Positions 26,322 through 36,911 of a stretch of 64,000 bases of DNA are shown piece after piece. The translations under genes and the position numbers were made by a program. The stretch lies in assembly GCA_004335835.1 (NCBI GenBank), contig RWJK01001612.1, positions 1-64,000 of the forward strand, given 5' to 3'. Source of the stretch: Scenedesmus sp. ARA3 (Eukaryota > Chlorophyta > Chlorophyceae > Sphaeropleales > Scenedesmaceae). The notes below the pieces were generated by a model. It was not told the origin of the DNA. It saw only the letters and a program-made list of their open reading frames with translations, and did not search any database. The first letter of the stretch is position 1. Each line of letters starts with the position of its first letter.

Positions 26322-28555
26322 ATGGCGAATGTGATGCTGCAAAGGCGTTGCCTGGATCGCTCGATCAAGCCCAGAATCAGATGTGAGGCCACGAGCGTTG
26401 CACGATGTCCCTTTGCAAAATTCGCCATCTCCCCGCCGGCTGGCAAGGCGAAGCCCAGGCCATCGCCGTTGGACCAGACAGACACACCAAACATGGTTGG
26501 AGCGAACTTCTGGCTAGCAGCGGGCAAACCTGGCCAGGATGTGCCAGGGAAGCTGGTGTCAGGCATCCACCGGCTGTATGAGGTGAGAGCCTGCCAAGAA
26601 AATGTGCATCTGCTCAACTAGGGTTGTTTGCTGTATGGGCAGGACACAACCCTAGTCTTTGCCAGCATTATATTGTAGCTGCCTGAATGCTCACTTGTCA
26701 GCAATGAACAGTGTCACTTGACTGGCCATCTCAGGTGCAGCCAGCTGTTTTTATGGTTGCCGCGGCTGCTGCTGCTGCCGCTGCTGCTGCTGCTGCTGCT
26801 GGCCTCTGGAACCTGCAGCAAGGGCACTTCCTGCTGGTGGACCCGCAGCAGCTGGCCACTGAGCTGGCACTGAAGGAGGAGGCCATGGCCACCAAGCCGC
26901 ACGTGGTGTTTGCAGCAGAGGAGCGCTCGCTGCCAGCACAGCAGGTGGGAAGGGCGCCAGCCGGGCTGTTCGTGGTGGGCGCTCCACACTCTACTTGCAA
27001 GCCGACGCCGTCACTGCACCGCCCTACACTGTAGGCAGGAGCTGCCGGTCTGCCGACACTGTCACCAGCAACACCAGATCAACTAGCATGGTGTCTGTGT
27101 AGTGGAGCAAAGAGTGTGCTGGGCAGTGTTTGCGCCGCTAGACTCAGCAACAGCAGCGAGACTGATGTAAGCCTGTTGACGCCGCTTTGGGCAACAACCC
27201 CAGCCATGGTACTGGAGTTTATTTAGATGACGTCCTGCTGCCACTGCTGACACTTCTGCTGCTGCTGCTGCTGGCAGGAGTGCCTTGAGCTGTTCCTGGA
27301 GGTGCTGCCTGCCTACTACCCTGACCTGTACAGGCTGGAGGGTGAGGGGGCAGCCCGCAGCGTCACCATCGCCTTCCCTGATGGCGCTGAGAAGAGCTAT
27401 GCGCTGGCAGACTTTGCAAACCGCCCACTGGAGCTGTGCGGCCGCTTGGTGCAGGTGAGGAGCAGCTGAGGAGCAGCTTGTGGTGCAGCCTGCACTGGTC
27501 TTACGTGGTGCTGAAAAGGTCGCATCACACAGTGCGCGTCACGGTGTGTATGCTGGTGCTTGGACGTGGTGCGCTTGGCAAGCAGCACCTGTTGCAAGCT
27601 GCAGCTAAGTCTTGCAGCCCTTCAGCTTTTGAAATGCAAAGGATCCCCAAGGTTCACCTTGCCACTAAAATCCTGCTGCTGCTGCTGCTGCTGCGTCACC
27701 CTGCAGGAGGACTTTGCACTGCTGCGGGTGTCTGACGAGCCCGGGCCCCACCCCCAGGAGGCCAAGCACGTGATGACCGCAGCCAGCGTGTGCTTCTCCT
27801 TCCACGGCCTGGCTGAGAAGCTGGGCACCACCACACTCAGTATTCACGCGCCAGTGCCTGGCTTTGAGGAGCAGCTGGAGAAGCTGCTCAACAGGACCTT
27901 CACCGCGCTGCAGGTGCGGCAGCAAGGGGTTTTATGGGTGTTCGGGAACAATGGCAGTCGGCTGGCACTTGGGCACTCCTTTACTCTGCTTGAAATTTAA
28001 AGGAGCAGCAGGCAACAGAAATAACTAAGACTTGCTCACCTGCCTGCACAATCTTCCACACAAACACTTTGTTTACTGCAACCTCCCTCTAACTCATATC
28101 TTCCTGCCCCTGCCCCACGCTTGCAGCCCGACAAGCCCATCTGGCGCAACAACTGGGCAGCGGCCTACACCGGAGACCTCACCATGCCCTCATACAACGT
28201 GGGGGGCCCGGGGGCCCAGCTGGACGCCATGGGCGGCACCCGGCCCCCTGCTGAAGCCCTGTGGCTAAAAACCGAGTACCAAACCCTGCGGCGGCTGCCA
28301 CGCAGCAAGGCCATCCTGTTTACTATCAGGACGATGGTGCAGCGGATGCCTGAGATTGGAGGTGAGGCTGCACGGGTGCTGCACAAGAGCCTGTCAGGCA
28401 TGACGCCCTCCCTGCGTGAGTACAAGGGGGTGCCTGGCGAGGCTGCTGATGACCTGCTGCTGCTGCTGGAGGGCATCATGGCAGCAGAGGCAGAGGAGGG
28501 CGTGGTGGCAGTAGAGGGAGCAGCTGCAGCGGCTGCGCCTGTGTCGGCTAGATGA
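26322..28555 (+). CDS. Heme-dependent oxidative N-demethylase-like protein (DUF3445 family)
   Basis: Members of this family (HODM alpha-subunit-like, formerly DUF3445) are heme proteins; characterised bacterial ones oxidatively demethylate small amines. Five exons close in phase (26322-26582, 26819-26944, 27278-27454, 27707-27913, 28127-28555) to give 399 residues. Family signatures include the LFLEVLPAYYPDLYRLEG helix region, the EDFALLRVSD strand, the FSFHGLAEKLG segment, and the hallmark C-terminal block WLKTEYQTLRRLPRSKAILF followed by TIRTMV. The protein starts with about 40 basic, Ser/Arg-rich residues (MANVMLQRRCLDRSIKPRIR) that look like an organelle transit peptide, a cue rather than proof. 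Three of the introns end in CTG runs just before the splice acceptor. The substrate in algae is unknown. The start Met at 26322 is chosen because the frame upstream is not conserved-looking; Met at 26334 is an alternative. Confidence 0.85.
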
Positions 28556-29822
28556 GCTGGCAGCGCCGTGAACAGGCTGCAGCTCTGCAGTTGTGCTCAT
28601 GCGTGCTTTCAGAAGCACACAGGAATGCGCAGGTGATGTTGATGGTTTGTGTCTGTATGTGGTGCATGTGGCAGCCTGCAACACAATGCAATGGCACCCT
28701 GTGGTGAGGCTGCGGTGCGGCTGCTAGCAGCGCTGCATAGCATGCATGTACCCCTCAGTGTGATGCTGGCAGCAGCCCAAAAGCGACTTTCCCCAAGGTA
28801 TCCTTTTGCTGGTTGTGCCTGCTGTTTAAATCTGTGTAGTGCACCACTTGTGTGGTCACGTTGTTGCTACGGCATTTGTGGTGAGATGCTCGAGTGACGT
28901 CAGCAGGTTGCTCTGAGTGCTTGAGTGCTGTGTTTGAGCTGAAAATTTCATCCATCAAAAGCTGGCTATTTGCCAAGCTGTGTATTCCTTCTTACATGTG
29001 TATCACTGCTGTGTGTGTATCTTGATGCGCAACACATTGTGCGCTGCAGATTTGTACCATGGTTGTGTGGCCTACTGCCCAACACGTTGTGTGGCCAATT
29101 TGGTAGCAGAGCAAGGCGGTGCATATGGATGTGTAAACATGGATAAGGACCAGGGCCAAAGCTGGCAGTCCTGTCGTTCCCAGCACAGGTGTAGCACATT
29201 GCTGCATGTTTGCGTGTCGCAATGCACTGAGCAGCATTTCATGTTTTGTGTGCCACGCACCTGCCTTTGAATTAGCCCCTTATCGCTGACATGTCTGGCC
29301 TGTATACAGGCAGTACGTACTTCCAATTGCATGTGCATGGCCTGCACCTGGCAGGTGCAGATGAATTTGCAAGGTTGGCGCCGCCCTCCTTGGCCGTCTA
29401 CACAGTTGCCAACCAGTGGCAATTCTACATTTGTCCTGCCTGCAACTGTTGTTACACCAGAAGTGCTGTTGGTTATCACGTTGCTGTGTTTATGCTGTGA
29501 TCCGTTCTTGCTTTCTGCATTCTAGACCAGATCTGGGCTGCTCAGCGGCTGGTCTGGCAACTTGTGTTCGTGTATCAGCCCAGGCCATATGGCGCCCTGT
29601 TTCCACTTGTTGACTCTTGCAAGGCGTGTGAGCACGTGCAGTTTCATTGTAAACTTGATTCTATTAGAGCAGACCGTACGGATACAATCGAGCAGCGCTT
29701 GCATGAGACTGTACTATACCCTTTGCCTATGCTGCTCTTAACGCCAGAGTCTAGCATCAAACTCACAGCACCAGTCCTCAAAACAAGTTCGCAAGTATCC
29801 CAAGCCATTGTTACACAGCCCA
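28556..29822. other. Tail-to-tail intergenic region
   Basis: About 1.27 kb between the stops of the DUF3445 gene (plus) and the SET-domain gene (minus). A TGTAA word, the polyadenylation signal used in Chlamydomonas-type algae, occurs at about 29131 on the plus strand, some 580 bp after the stop. A plus-strand frame across 29520-29848 shows no recognisable domain and is not called. Confidence 0.45.
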
Positions 29823-30384
29823 TCACGCGCCCTTGCGCAGCTGCCTGATGCGCTGCTGCGCCACAAATCCGGTCCTACTCAGGATCTGCCGCTCCCTCAC
29901 CCGCACAGCCGCCATCAGCTCACGCCGGTGCGCAAATCCCCCACCAGCCTGCCCAGCAGCCGCCAGCTGCCTGTCTGCCTCCGCCTGCTGAGGATAGCCC
30001 TTCAGCGCTGCCTTGCAGGCCTTAGCCAACATCTCTAGCGCCAGCTGCTCACAGCTGACGCCACCTATGCTGGGCCACCTGCCTGCAAACAGCTCATCTG
30101 CTAGCGCCTCAACCTCTGCAGCAGACTGCGGCTGCGCTGCACACAGCGCCAGGAAGGGCAGCAGCTCGGCAGGCAAGCCGTCGATGCGCAGCGCAAATGA
30201 CTCGCTGCTGGCCTTGCCTTGCCGCTGCAGCGCCTGCTGCTTGGCCTGCAGCCAGGGGTCGCTGTCCTGCAGGTTGAAGCTGAGGTGTGCTGCGTCGTGG
30301 GGGTTGCTGCCTGCTGGGGGGCAGAAGCCGTACGACAGCAGCAGCTCCCCGCTGGACTTGGGGCCGTAGGAGATGAACACCTGC

Positions 30385-30471
<87 letters not shown>

Positions 30472-32548
30472 TGCATGATGAGGGCTGCAGTGTGAGGTTG
30501 TTGGAAGCCATATGATCAGGCAGTGCTACAGCTCCTACCATGAAGCTGGTGACAAATGAGGGCAAAAGCCACTCACTGCTAAGCGTGCTTAAAACAGCAC
30601 GCACGGTGTGACATGCTTCAAGTGAAGGTAAGGGTGTGCTGCAGCAAAGATCTGCTAGGAACCATGCAGCTATACACAACTGCAACAGCTGTATTTAGGT
30701 AGGCATCACACTGTTGTTCTAAAGCCACCAGCAGCCGCCCCCATCTGGCGCGGCACACATCACTTCCTGTGAGCTGCGCCTGCAGCCTGCTGCCGCCCCA
30801 CCTGCTGCCCCGGGCTGTAGTCCCTGTCTGGCCGCAGCACAACAGCCTGCTGCTGCTCCTCCCACAGCAGGTACGCCTCGCAGCTGGGCTCATGATTGAG
30901 CAAGTCAGCAAAGGGCACCAGCACCACCTGGTCACCCCTGTCAGCCAGCCGCACAGAGCGTGACATGCAGATGCCTATCGCCCTGCATGCACGCAGTCAT
31001 GCCCGCACGGGTACTGCTGTCTCAGGTGTACTATGTTGTGCTCATTACACTGATTGCCGCATGGACAAGCATTCCTTCCTCCCTTTGCGCCAGCATTGCT
31101 GCAGGCATTTTACCCTTGAATAGCACACAAAATTTGCCACGCTCAACCAAACAGCGCTGGCAGGGCTTCGCATGCCTCACTGCTTGACTCACATGCACAC
31201 AGCACACTGGTGACGTGTTGGCGACATGCGCCAGGTTGCTGGGGTCGTGTTCGGCTGCTGCACCACTCACCAGTAGATGTCCGCCTTGCTGAACATATCA
31301 GCTGGGCACAGCCCCTGCTGCTTGGCTGCTGTCAGCAGCGGCTGCAGGTCCTGCCACACTAGCTGCGCGCCAATCCTGATCATGGCCGCTGTGGAGGCCA
31401 GGCCACTGCCAGCAAGCAGCGTGTCAACCTGCACCGCAACAGCACCCACAGAATGACAGGCCATCACCCTTTACTGGACGCGCGGCGTGCGACGACTTGC
31501 TGTGGCATTGGACGTTTGGGTGATGATAGTAGAAACTGCAGCCTGACAGCTGGGGCAAGCACTTGTCAATCTCAGAGGCAGCCAGGCCCCAGCCCCTTGT
31601 CCCGCCCTCACTCCCAGCCCTCACCAACACCCATCAACATCTTCCTGCAAGCGCAAGGCTGCACAGCTGCCGATTTGCTGCTGCTGCGAGTTGCCCACGT
31701 CTTTCTTGCTCCAGTCCAGCACTGTGCCGATGGGGTTGCGCGGCAGCACTCCGATGTACGGCGCCCATGCGGCGCTGCTGCTGCTGCCGCCAGCTCTGTC
31801 GCACAGGTACAGCTGCTCTGCAAGGAACAGTGCCAGCAGCGACCAATCTGACAGCTGCTGCGGTTGCGACAGCAGAGGTGCCAAGCACGACTCTGCAACA
31901 ACAGCAGCAGAGGGCAAGGTCGGGCGCATGAGTCTGCTGCTGCATCCCATGGGCTTGGCATATCAGTCATCATAGCTTTGCTGGCATGAACCACGCATGT
32001 CAGCAGCTCCCAACGTTTGTAAATGCAGGAGGCAGGCAATTGCTGCGTAGCTTCCACACCAGCACGCACACGCCTGCGCCAAGGCACCCTTGGCCCACAA
32101 GTGTCACCTGCTGCTGCAGTTTCTGGGAAGATTATCAGCTGCTGTGGCACCGCCAGCAGCAGCTCGCCCTTGCGCACTGCAGCATTGGCCACCAGGCCGC
32201 GCCCTTGGCCTGGCAGCTCCTGGGTCACCAGCTGCAGCAGGCAGCACAGCAGTACGCACAGCGTTGAAGCGTTGCTGATGGCCTACAGGCTACCGGTCCA
32301 GGGGCACAGCAGCTGCGCAGTGATGTCACTAATATAATGTACTGGCAGAGCTGGGCTGCAATCCAGCACGCCTTGCTTTCACGCACCTTCTGTTTGCATG
32401 CGTCATACTGCCTCTCCTGCAACCACTGCAGCAGCTCAGGCTGACTGTCTACAAGGTCCAGCGGTTGGGAGCTCTGCCCAGATCTGAAGAGGTACCAGGC
32501 ACAGCAGTCAATGAGAGATTGTACTGGTCCGCAGTTGAACACCAGCAA
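29823..32548 (-). CDS. SET-domain lysine methyltransferase, Rubisco-LSMT type
   Basis: This class transfers methyl groups from S-adenosylmethionine to protein lysines; plant relatives act on Rubisco large subunit and fructose-bisphosphate aldolase in the chloroplast. Resolved exons on the minus strand are 32387-32483, 32108-32231, 31699-31892, 31271-31428, 30802-30982 and 29823-30380, with phases that close. Seen in order: GQGRGLVANAAVRKGELLLA (first SET motif), the insert (WAPYIGVLPRNPIGTVLDW), CMSRSVRL, the core PFADLLNHEPSCEAYLLWEE (NH motif), and FISYGPKSSGELLLSYGF, which supplies the catalytic-site Tyr. A helical substrate-binding domain of the LSMT type follows to the C-terminus. The 5' end is uncertain: the frame of the first resolved exon can be read up to an ATG at 32548, but an additional upstream exon with a transit peptide is also possible. 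A (CAG)28-type tract abuts the last splice acceptor. Confidence 0.88.
30384..30472. repeat. Longest CAG/CTG tract of the window (about 28 units) at a splice acceptor
   Basis: An almost perfect run of about 28 CAG units on the plus strand, which is CTG on the coding strand of the SET-domain gene. It ends a few bases before the acceptor of the last exon (30380). Length polymorphism would be expected. Confidence 0.95.
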
Positions 32549-33300
32549 GAAAGAAACAGTGGGTCGATTTTTGTCCCTCAGCCAGCAACAACTTACATAC
32601 GTCTAAACAGCTGCCCCAGTCCTGGCAGGGCACTACATGACTGGTAGCTTTTGTTCCTGTGGCACGACAATGACTTTGTGCCAGCAGAGATACTCATGTG
32701 CAAAGTTGCTGCTGTTGCTCCTGCCTGCCTGTTGCTGCTGCTGCTGCTGCCGATGTCCGGTGAACTTCAACTACAAAATAAGCGTGTGCTATAACTTCCT
32801 TCATACTAACTCCAATGTAAAAAATGTTACAATTTGTTGATTGTTGAGACCCTGGGCTTCTGTGCAGATCCTGCACAACATCTAGCCGTTGTCACTCGGC
32901 GGGTTCAAATCCGCACTTCAAAGCAATGCCGATATCGTTAGTTGATAACGTCATCAAATGCATAATATTGCATCAAGCAGCAGCAAGCGCCTGGTTGAAG
33001 TCGGTTGAGTTTGGTTTTCGAACACTAGTTCAACTCTGTATGTTAGGCGCCGCTCACTGCACACCCCACATAGGTTCCGATTCACTCCCGGGCTTAGCGC
33101 TTGCATGCTTGCCTTAGACTAGGGGCTATTCGACCTGTGCAGTCTCTGACTGCTGCGTGCTCGCTCTACACAGCCTCCGTCGACATCGACAAGCTCACAT
33201 CGCCGGCAGCTTTGTAGTTTCATATCAATAGTATGCGCTAATAAACAGCCAGGTGGCTAGAGAAGCTCCACATCGCACATTGTTGTTGGCCGCTTGAGGC
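32549..33300. promoter_or_regulatory. Head-to-head region between the SET gene and the KEN-box gene
   Basis: About 750 bp between divergent genes. It may also contain an unrecognised first exon of the SET-domain gene on the minus strand. A GCGGGTTCAAATCCGC word at about 32898 resembles a tRNA T-arm but lacks a matching acceptor stem. Promoter function is inferred from position only. Confidence 0.35.
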
Positions 33301-34180
33301 ATGTCTGGACCGGCCAGCAAGGGCCTCACGCAGCCGCTTGCTGTATTCATGGACGATAAGGAGAACTTGAATCCCTTTGGGCAGCAGCAGGCGGTGCACG
33401 GGCTACCAGGAAGCGGACAGCAGCCAGGGACCCAGCTCCTCAAAGCACCCCCCAGGCCCAGCAGCAGCAGCGTACCCAAGGGCCGCACACCCCTCGCAGA
33501 CATCACAAAGCTCTGTGTTGGTTCGGTGAGTGCTGCAGGGGCAGCTGCAACGGCAGCCCAGCAGCAAACAGACCAGCAACTGCCACCAGCACACTTGTCG
33601 CAGCTCATGGGAACAACAACCCTGCATCCTGCACCTAACAGCAGGCCCTTTGAAGCTGTGTTACTCATAACATTGTTTGTAATCTGCAGGAAACAGTGTC
33701 ATCAGCCCATGTGGTCCTGCCCGTGGGGCCCGTGCAGCAGCAGGTACGTGACACTGCAGGTTGCGCCAGCAGCGAGCGTGTGTACCGTCATGGAGTGCGC
33801 CAGCATATGGCCTGCAGTAGCTTGCTGGCAAGCTGTTATTGCCACTGCATCTGCTTACCACGGCTGCCATGTGGGCAACTGCAGGTACCCAAAGGCCTTT
33901 GGGGCAGCAGCAGCAGCAGCTTCACAACCGACAGTGCGTCATCCAAAGGTAAGAGCAACAGACCGTGTGCTAGCTGCCTGGTACCATGGCTGTGCTGCAG
34001 TGCTTATCTTATCTGTAGCAGCAGTCATTGTCAAGAGTCAGCAGTCAGAGCATGTGTTGTGTCCTTGTAATATGGAAAGTGTCATGCTGCTGTGTTGATG
34101 CAGCTGACGCCTCAACTGACATGTGTATGGGTGGTGATGCAGGTGGCAACGCTGGCCGGCGCCTGGCCTCCATGCGGTAG
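33301..34180 (+). CDS. Small KEN-box and D-box protein, securin/PATRONUS-like candidate
   Basis: Four exons close in phase (33301-33525, 33690-33743, 33885-33948, 34143-34180), giving a 126-residue disordered protein. Near the N-terminus is FMDDKENLNP, a KEN box in an acidic-KEN-x-x-P setting. Further on is GRTPLADITKL, which fits the D-box pattern R-x-x-L-x-x-I. The rest is Ser/Pro/Gln-rich and the tail is basic (GRRLASMR). KEN and D boxes mark substrates and inhibitors of the anaphase-promoting complex. Vertebrate securin starts with a similar DKEN motif and is a short disordered protein, as are plant PATRONUS proteins. No sequence identity beyond these motifs is claimed. The TPLADIT string also resembles short motifs in other mitotic proteins such as sororin. 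A role in chromatid cohesion or mitotic timing is inference. The ATG is the first in frame. Confidence 0.6.
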
Positions 34181-36911
34181 CCGCACATCTCCGCCTGGGC
34201 TCTGCACGGTGCTTATGGCTGACCTTTTTGAAGGGACACCGAGGCATGTGCATGCAAGGCTGGGTCCCCAGCAGCTGCATGGCGCGCTGAGGATGAGTCA
34301 CCATTAACAGCACCTGGCAACTTGCAGCCGGCGCTCAGCATGAGTCGTCGCATGGCTTGCCTCTTGCCATGCGGTGTTTGGCAGTCAGCAGCGCTGGTGC
34401 CTGTCGCCCTGCTGGTGCTTGTCACCAGCACCAGCAGTCTTCCCTAATCGTAAACAGCTGTGATGCATGTGGGCATGTTGTGTATGCGCTGCGCATACTC
34501 ACGCCGCTGTGCAGGCCCCAAAGGGCTGACATTTTCATTTCAAGAGCACTGTTTCTTGTGCAGCCAGCGTTCAGATAGCACAACAAGGCATTGAAGGCAG
34601 CACCAGCTGCGCAGAAGGGTGGTTGGCAGGGTGCATGTGCTCCCTGTGCTGTCCAGTTACGTTTGCAAGGCACTGCTACCAGCATCGTGAACCAGCACAC
34701 ACGTGCGCAACTAGTATATGTTCACATCGATTGCCAACATGCTGCTGCGCAACGCTTGCTGTGCTGCGCGCAGCACAGTGATTGTTCTGATATGGCGGCT
34801 GCCTGCGATGGTGCACTTCACGCCATCACATACACCTGCCTATGTGCTGCTGGCATGTGCATCTGTGAATTGGCGTCCACTCCACTGGGTGCGGTACAGG
34901 TGTTTGAGGACAGATGCTGTGTGGTCAGTAGCAGGAGTTGCTCAAAAATTTGTCTGGCAGCCACATGTGCGCACAAACATGCACATGGGGACAGTTGATA
35001 CAGTCGCTTTGGTATGCGCCTGTTTAGCAGAGTTTCAGGAATGAGTGGTTTGCTCTGCTAAACAGCTGAGACAGGCTGTGATGCAACACAGCGTCTGTGC
35101 TGCCGTGCAGTAGCGTGTTGTGGTGGGCTGCAGCCTAGGCATGCTGATGACAACTGCAGCTGCTGTTCAGCAACAAGGTTGAGCATCAGCACTAATGTGT
35201 GTTGCTGCCCGGGCTTGAACTCACATGCCATGCGCGACTCATCATGTTGTGCTTGCTAGCCTAGAGCTGACCGATTGGTACTTGCTGCAGCAGGCAAAAT
35301 AGACATAGTGTGCATATCACGGATGTTTGGGGTGCCATCCTGCAGCTACCGGTGGCTTATGGTGCTGCTGAAGAGTGACTCAGCGTGTCAGCAGCAAAAG
35401 GTGCTCTCTTTGCTGCTGTGTTCTGTCAAGCAAACAAATGCGCTCACGCAGGCGTTATGGTCTGCCGTGTTCAGCGTGCTGCGCTTGCCAGCTTCCACAG
35501 CAGAACATCAGCTGGTCAACTGCACCGCAATGCCAGTGTTAACTGAGCTAGTTGCCGCAGCGGCTGCTACCAGCTAGCTGGTTGTACCTGTACTTGTACA
35601 GCCAAGGTGACTACTGTGACAACTGACGGCTGCGTGATTGCACCAGGTGCAACACCCCTGTGCGGACGACTGGGAACCCTGCACATGCATGCATGTAGGC
35701 TGGTTTGCATTACCAGACTTGTAACCATACACTTTCTGTGCAGGCCCCCTCATCATTCGGCTTCTGTGGCAATGACAGTCTTCAAAAAACTTTGAGACAC
35801 CCTGGCGTGCCTGCGTGATCAAAACCAGGCAGCAGCAAGTTTGGCTAGCATTCAACATGGTTGCCCAAGTTAATTAGGCCCAAGGCGTGCGTTACGCTGG
35901 CGCATAGTTGCCATGCGGCTTAAGCTTAAGTAAAGTGGCACTGCAAGATACAAAGAAAGTTGCCGATTGCAAGTTGTGGCATGCCATCTTGGCACCACCC
36001 AGCCAGCTTGGCACAAGCGCCGCTTTTGAAAGCAAGGTGATGGCCCTCTGCGACTCAGTGAATGTCGACTGCGGGTCCAGCACAAGTGCGGCGTTGCTGC
36101 CACGGTCTGTGGCGTTCCTTTATCAACACTTGTGATATGTTACAGACCGAACCATGACCCAATTTGGAGTCAGCGAAAGGTTCAGTGGGCAACCACCACG
36201 TGCAAGTACTTCATTCAATGAGTAAGTTACTCAACGGCAGAAGCAGGGTCACCCTCACGGTGATGACAGATGCGCTTCCTGCAAGCCACCACACATGATG
36301 CGCCGCATCAGATGCGTCTACCGTCATTGAGCAGTGCATCTTCTTGTGTCAGATCATTGTGCTGCTGGGTGCATGGGACTGAAACCATACACAATGCAGC
36401 ATGTTCCTGTTCATGAAGCATCACATGGATGATGCGCACCAATAGAAAGCCTAAGGCTTGCAGGACACATGACAGCACAGACAAGCAAGCAAACCTGCTT
36501 GCAAGCTGCATCCACAGCTTGTACAAGTGTTTGCTGCATTGCAGCTGCACTGTACGTTTGCCACAGCAGCAGGCGAGCGGCTTCACCTGCGCCAGACTAC
36601 CAAACCAATATGTTTCAAAACCAGCGGTGGTCAGCAGCAGGACACCGCGCAAGTAACTGCACTGTCGCTGGACGCTGCATTCATGTCCGGCAACATAATC
36701 CACATGCAGAAATGCACGCCAACACTGCAGCAAACATTGAATATAACCTTGAACTTCATTTGCAGTAGAGCAAGGAAGCTGCTGACTAGCTACTAGAAAG
36801 ATACAAATCGACAATGTCCTGCCCCGCTATGACTTTGAGTGTCAAGATTATGCGCCCTAGCTTAATCTGCAGCCAGTAGCTGCAGCCCACCACTACTGCT
36901 GCTGCTGCATG
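34181..36911. other. Long stretch without a supported gene
   Basis: About 2.7 kb between the KEN-box gene (plus) and the 3' end of the gene at 36912 (minus). Open frames of 60-170 codons occur on both strands, for example 36308-36814 (minus) and 35275-35577 (plus), but none shows a conserved motif or good splice structure. A word shared with the left edge of the window lies at about 35953. Long 3' untranslated regions or relics of repeats are likely contents. Confidence 0.4.

Noticed and set aside
29564..29848. Plus-strand frame of 94 codons between two convergent genes
   Set aside because: No domain and no start context, and it overlaps the end of the SET-domain gene antisense.
32870..32915. 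tRNA-like T-arm word GGTTCAAATCC
   Set aside because: The fifth and fourth pairs of the T stem do not form, no acceptor stem pairs with the 3' side, and no A-box lies at the right distance. At best a decayed tRNA-derived repeat.
35205..35280. Possible tRNA or tRNA-derived SINE on the minus strand (GAGTTCAAGCCC)
   Set aside because: Only a B-box-like word is present; stems do not close and no anticodon arm could be drawn.
36308..36814. 168-codon minus-strand frame
   Set aside because: No recognisable motif, no supporting splice structure, and composition like the surrounding noncoding DNA.
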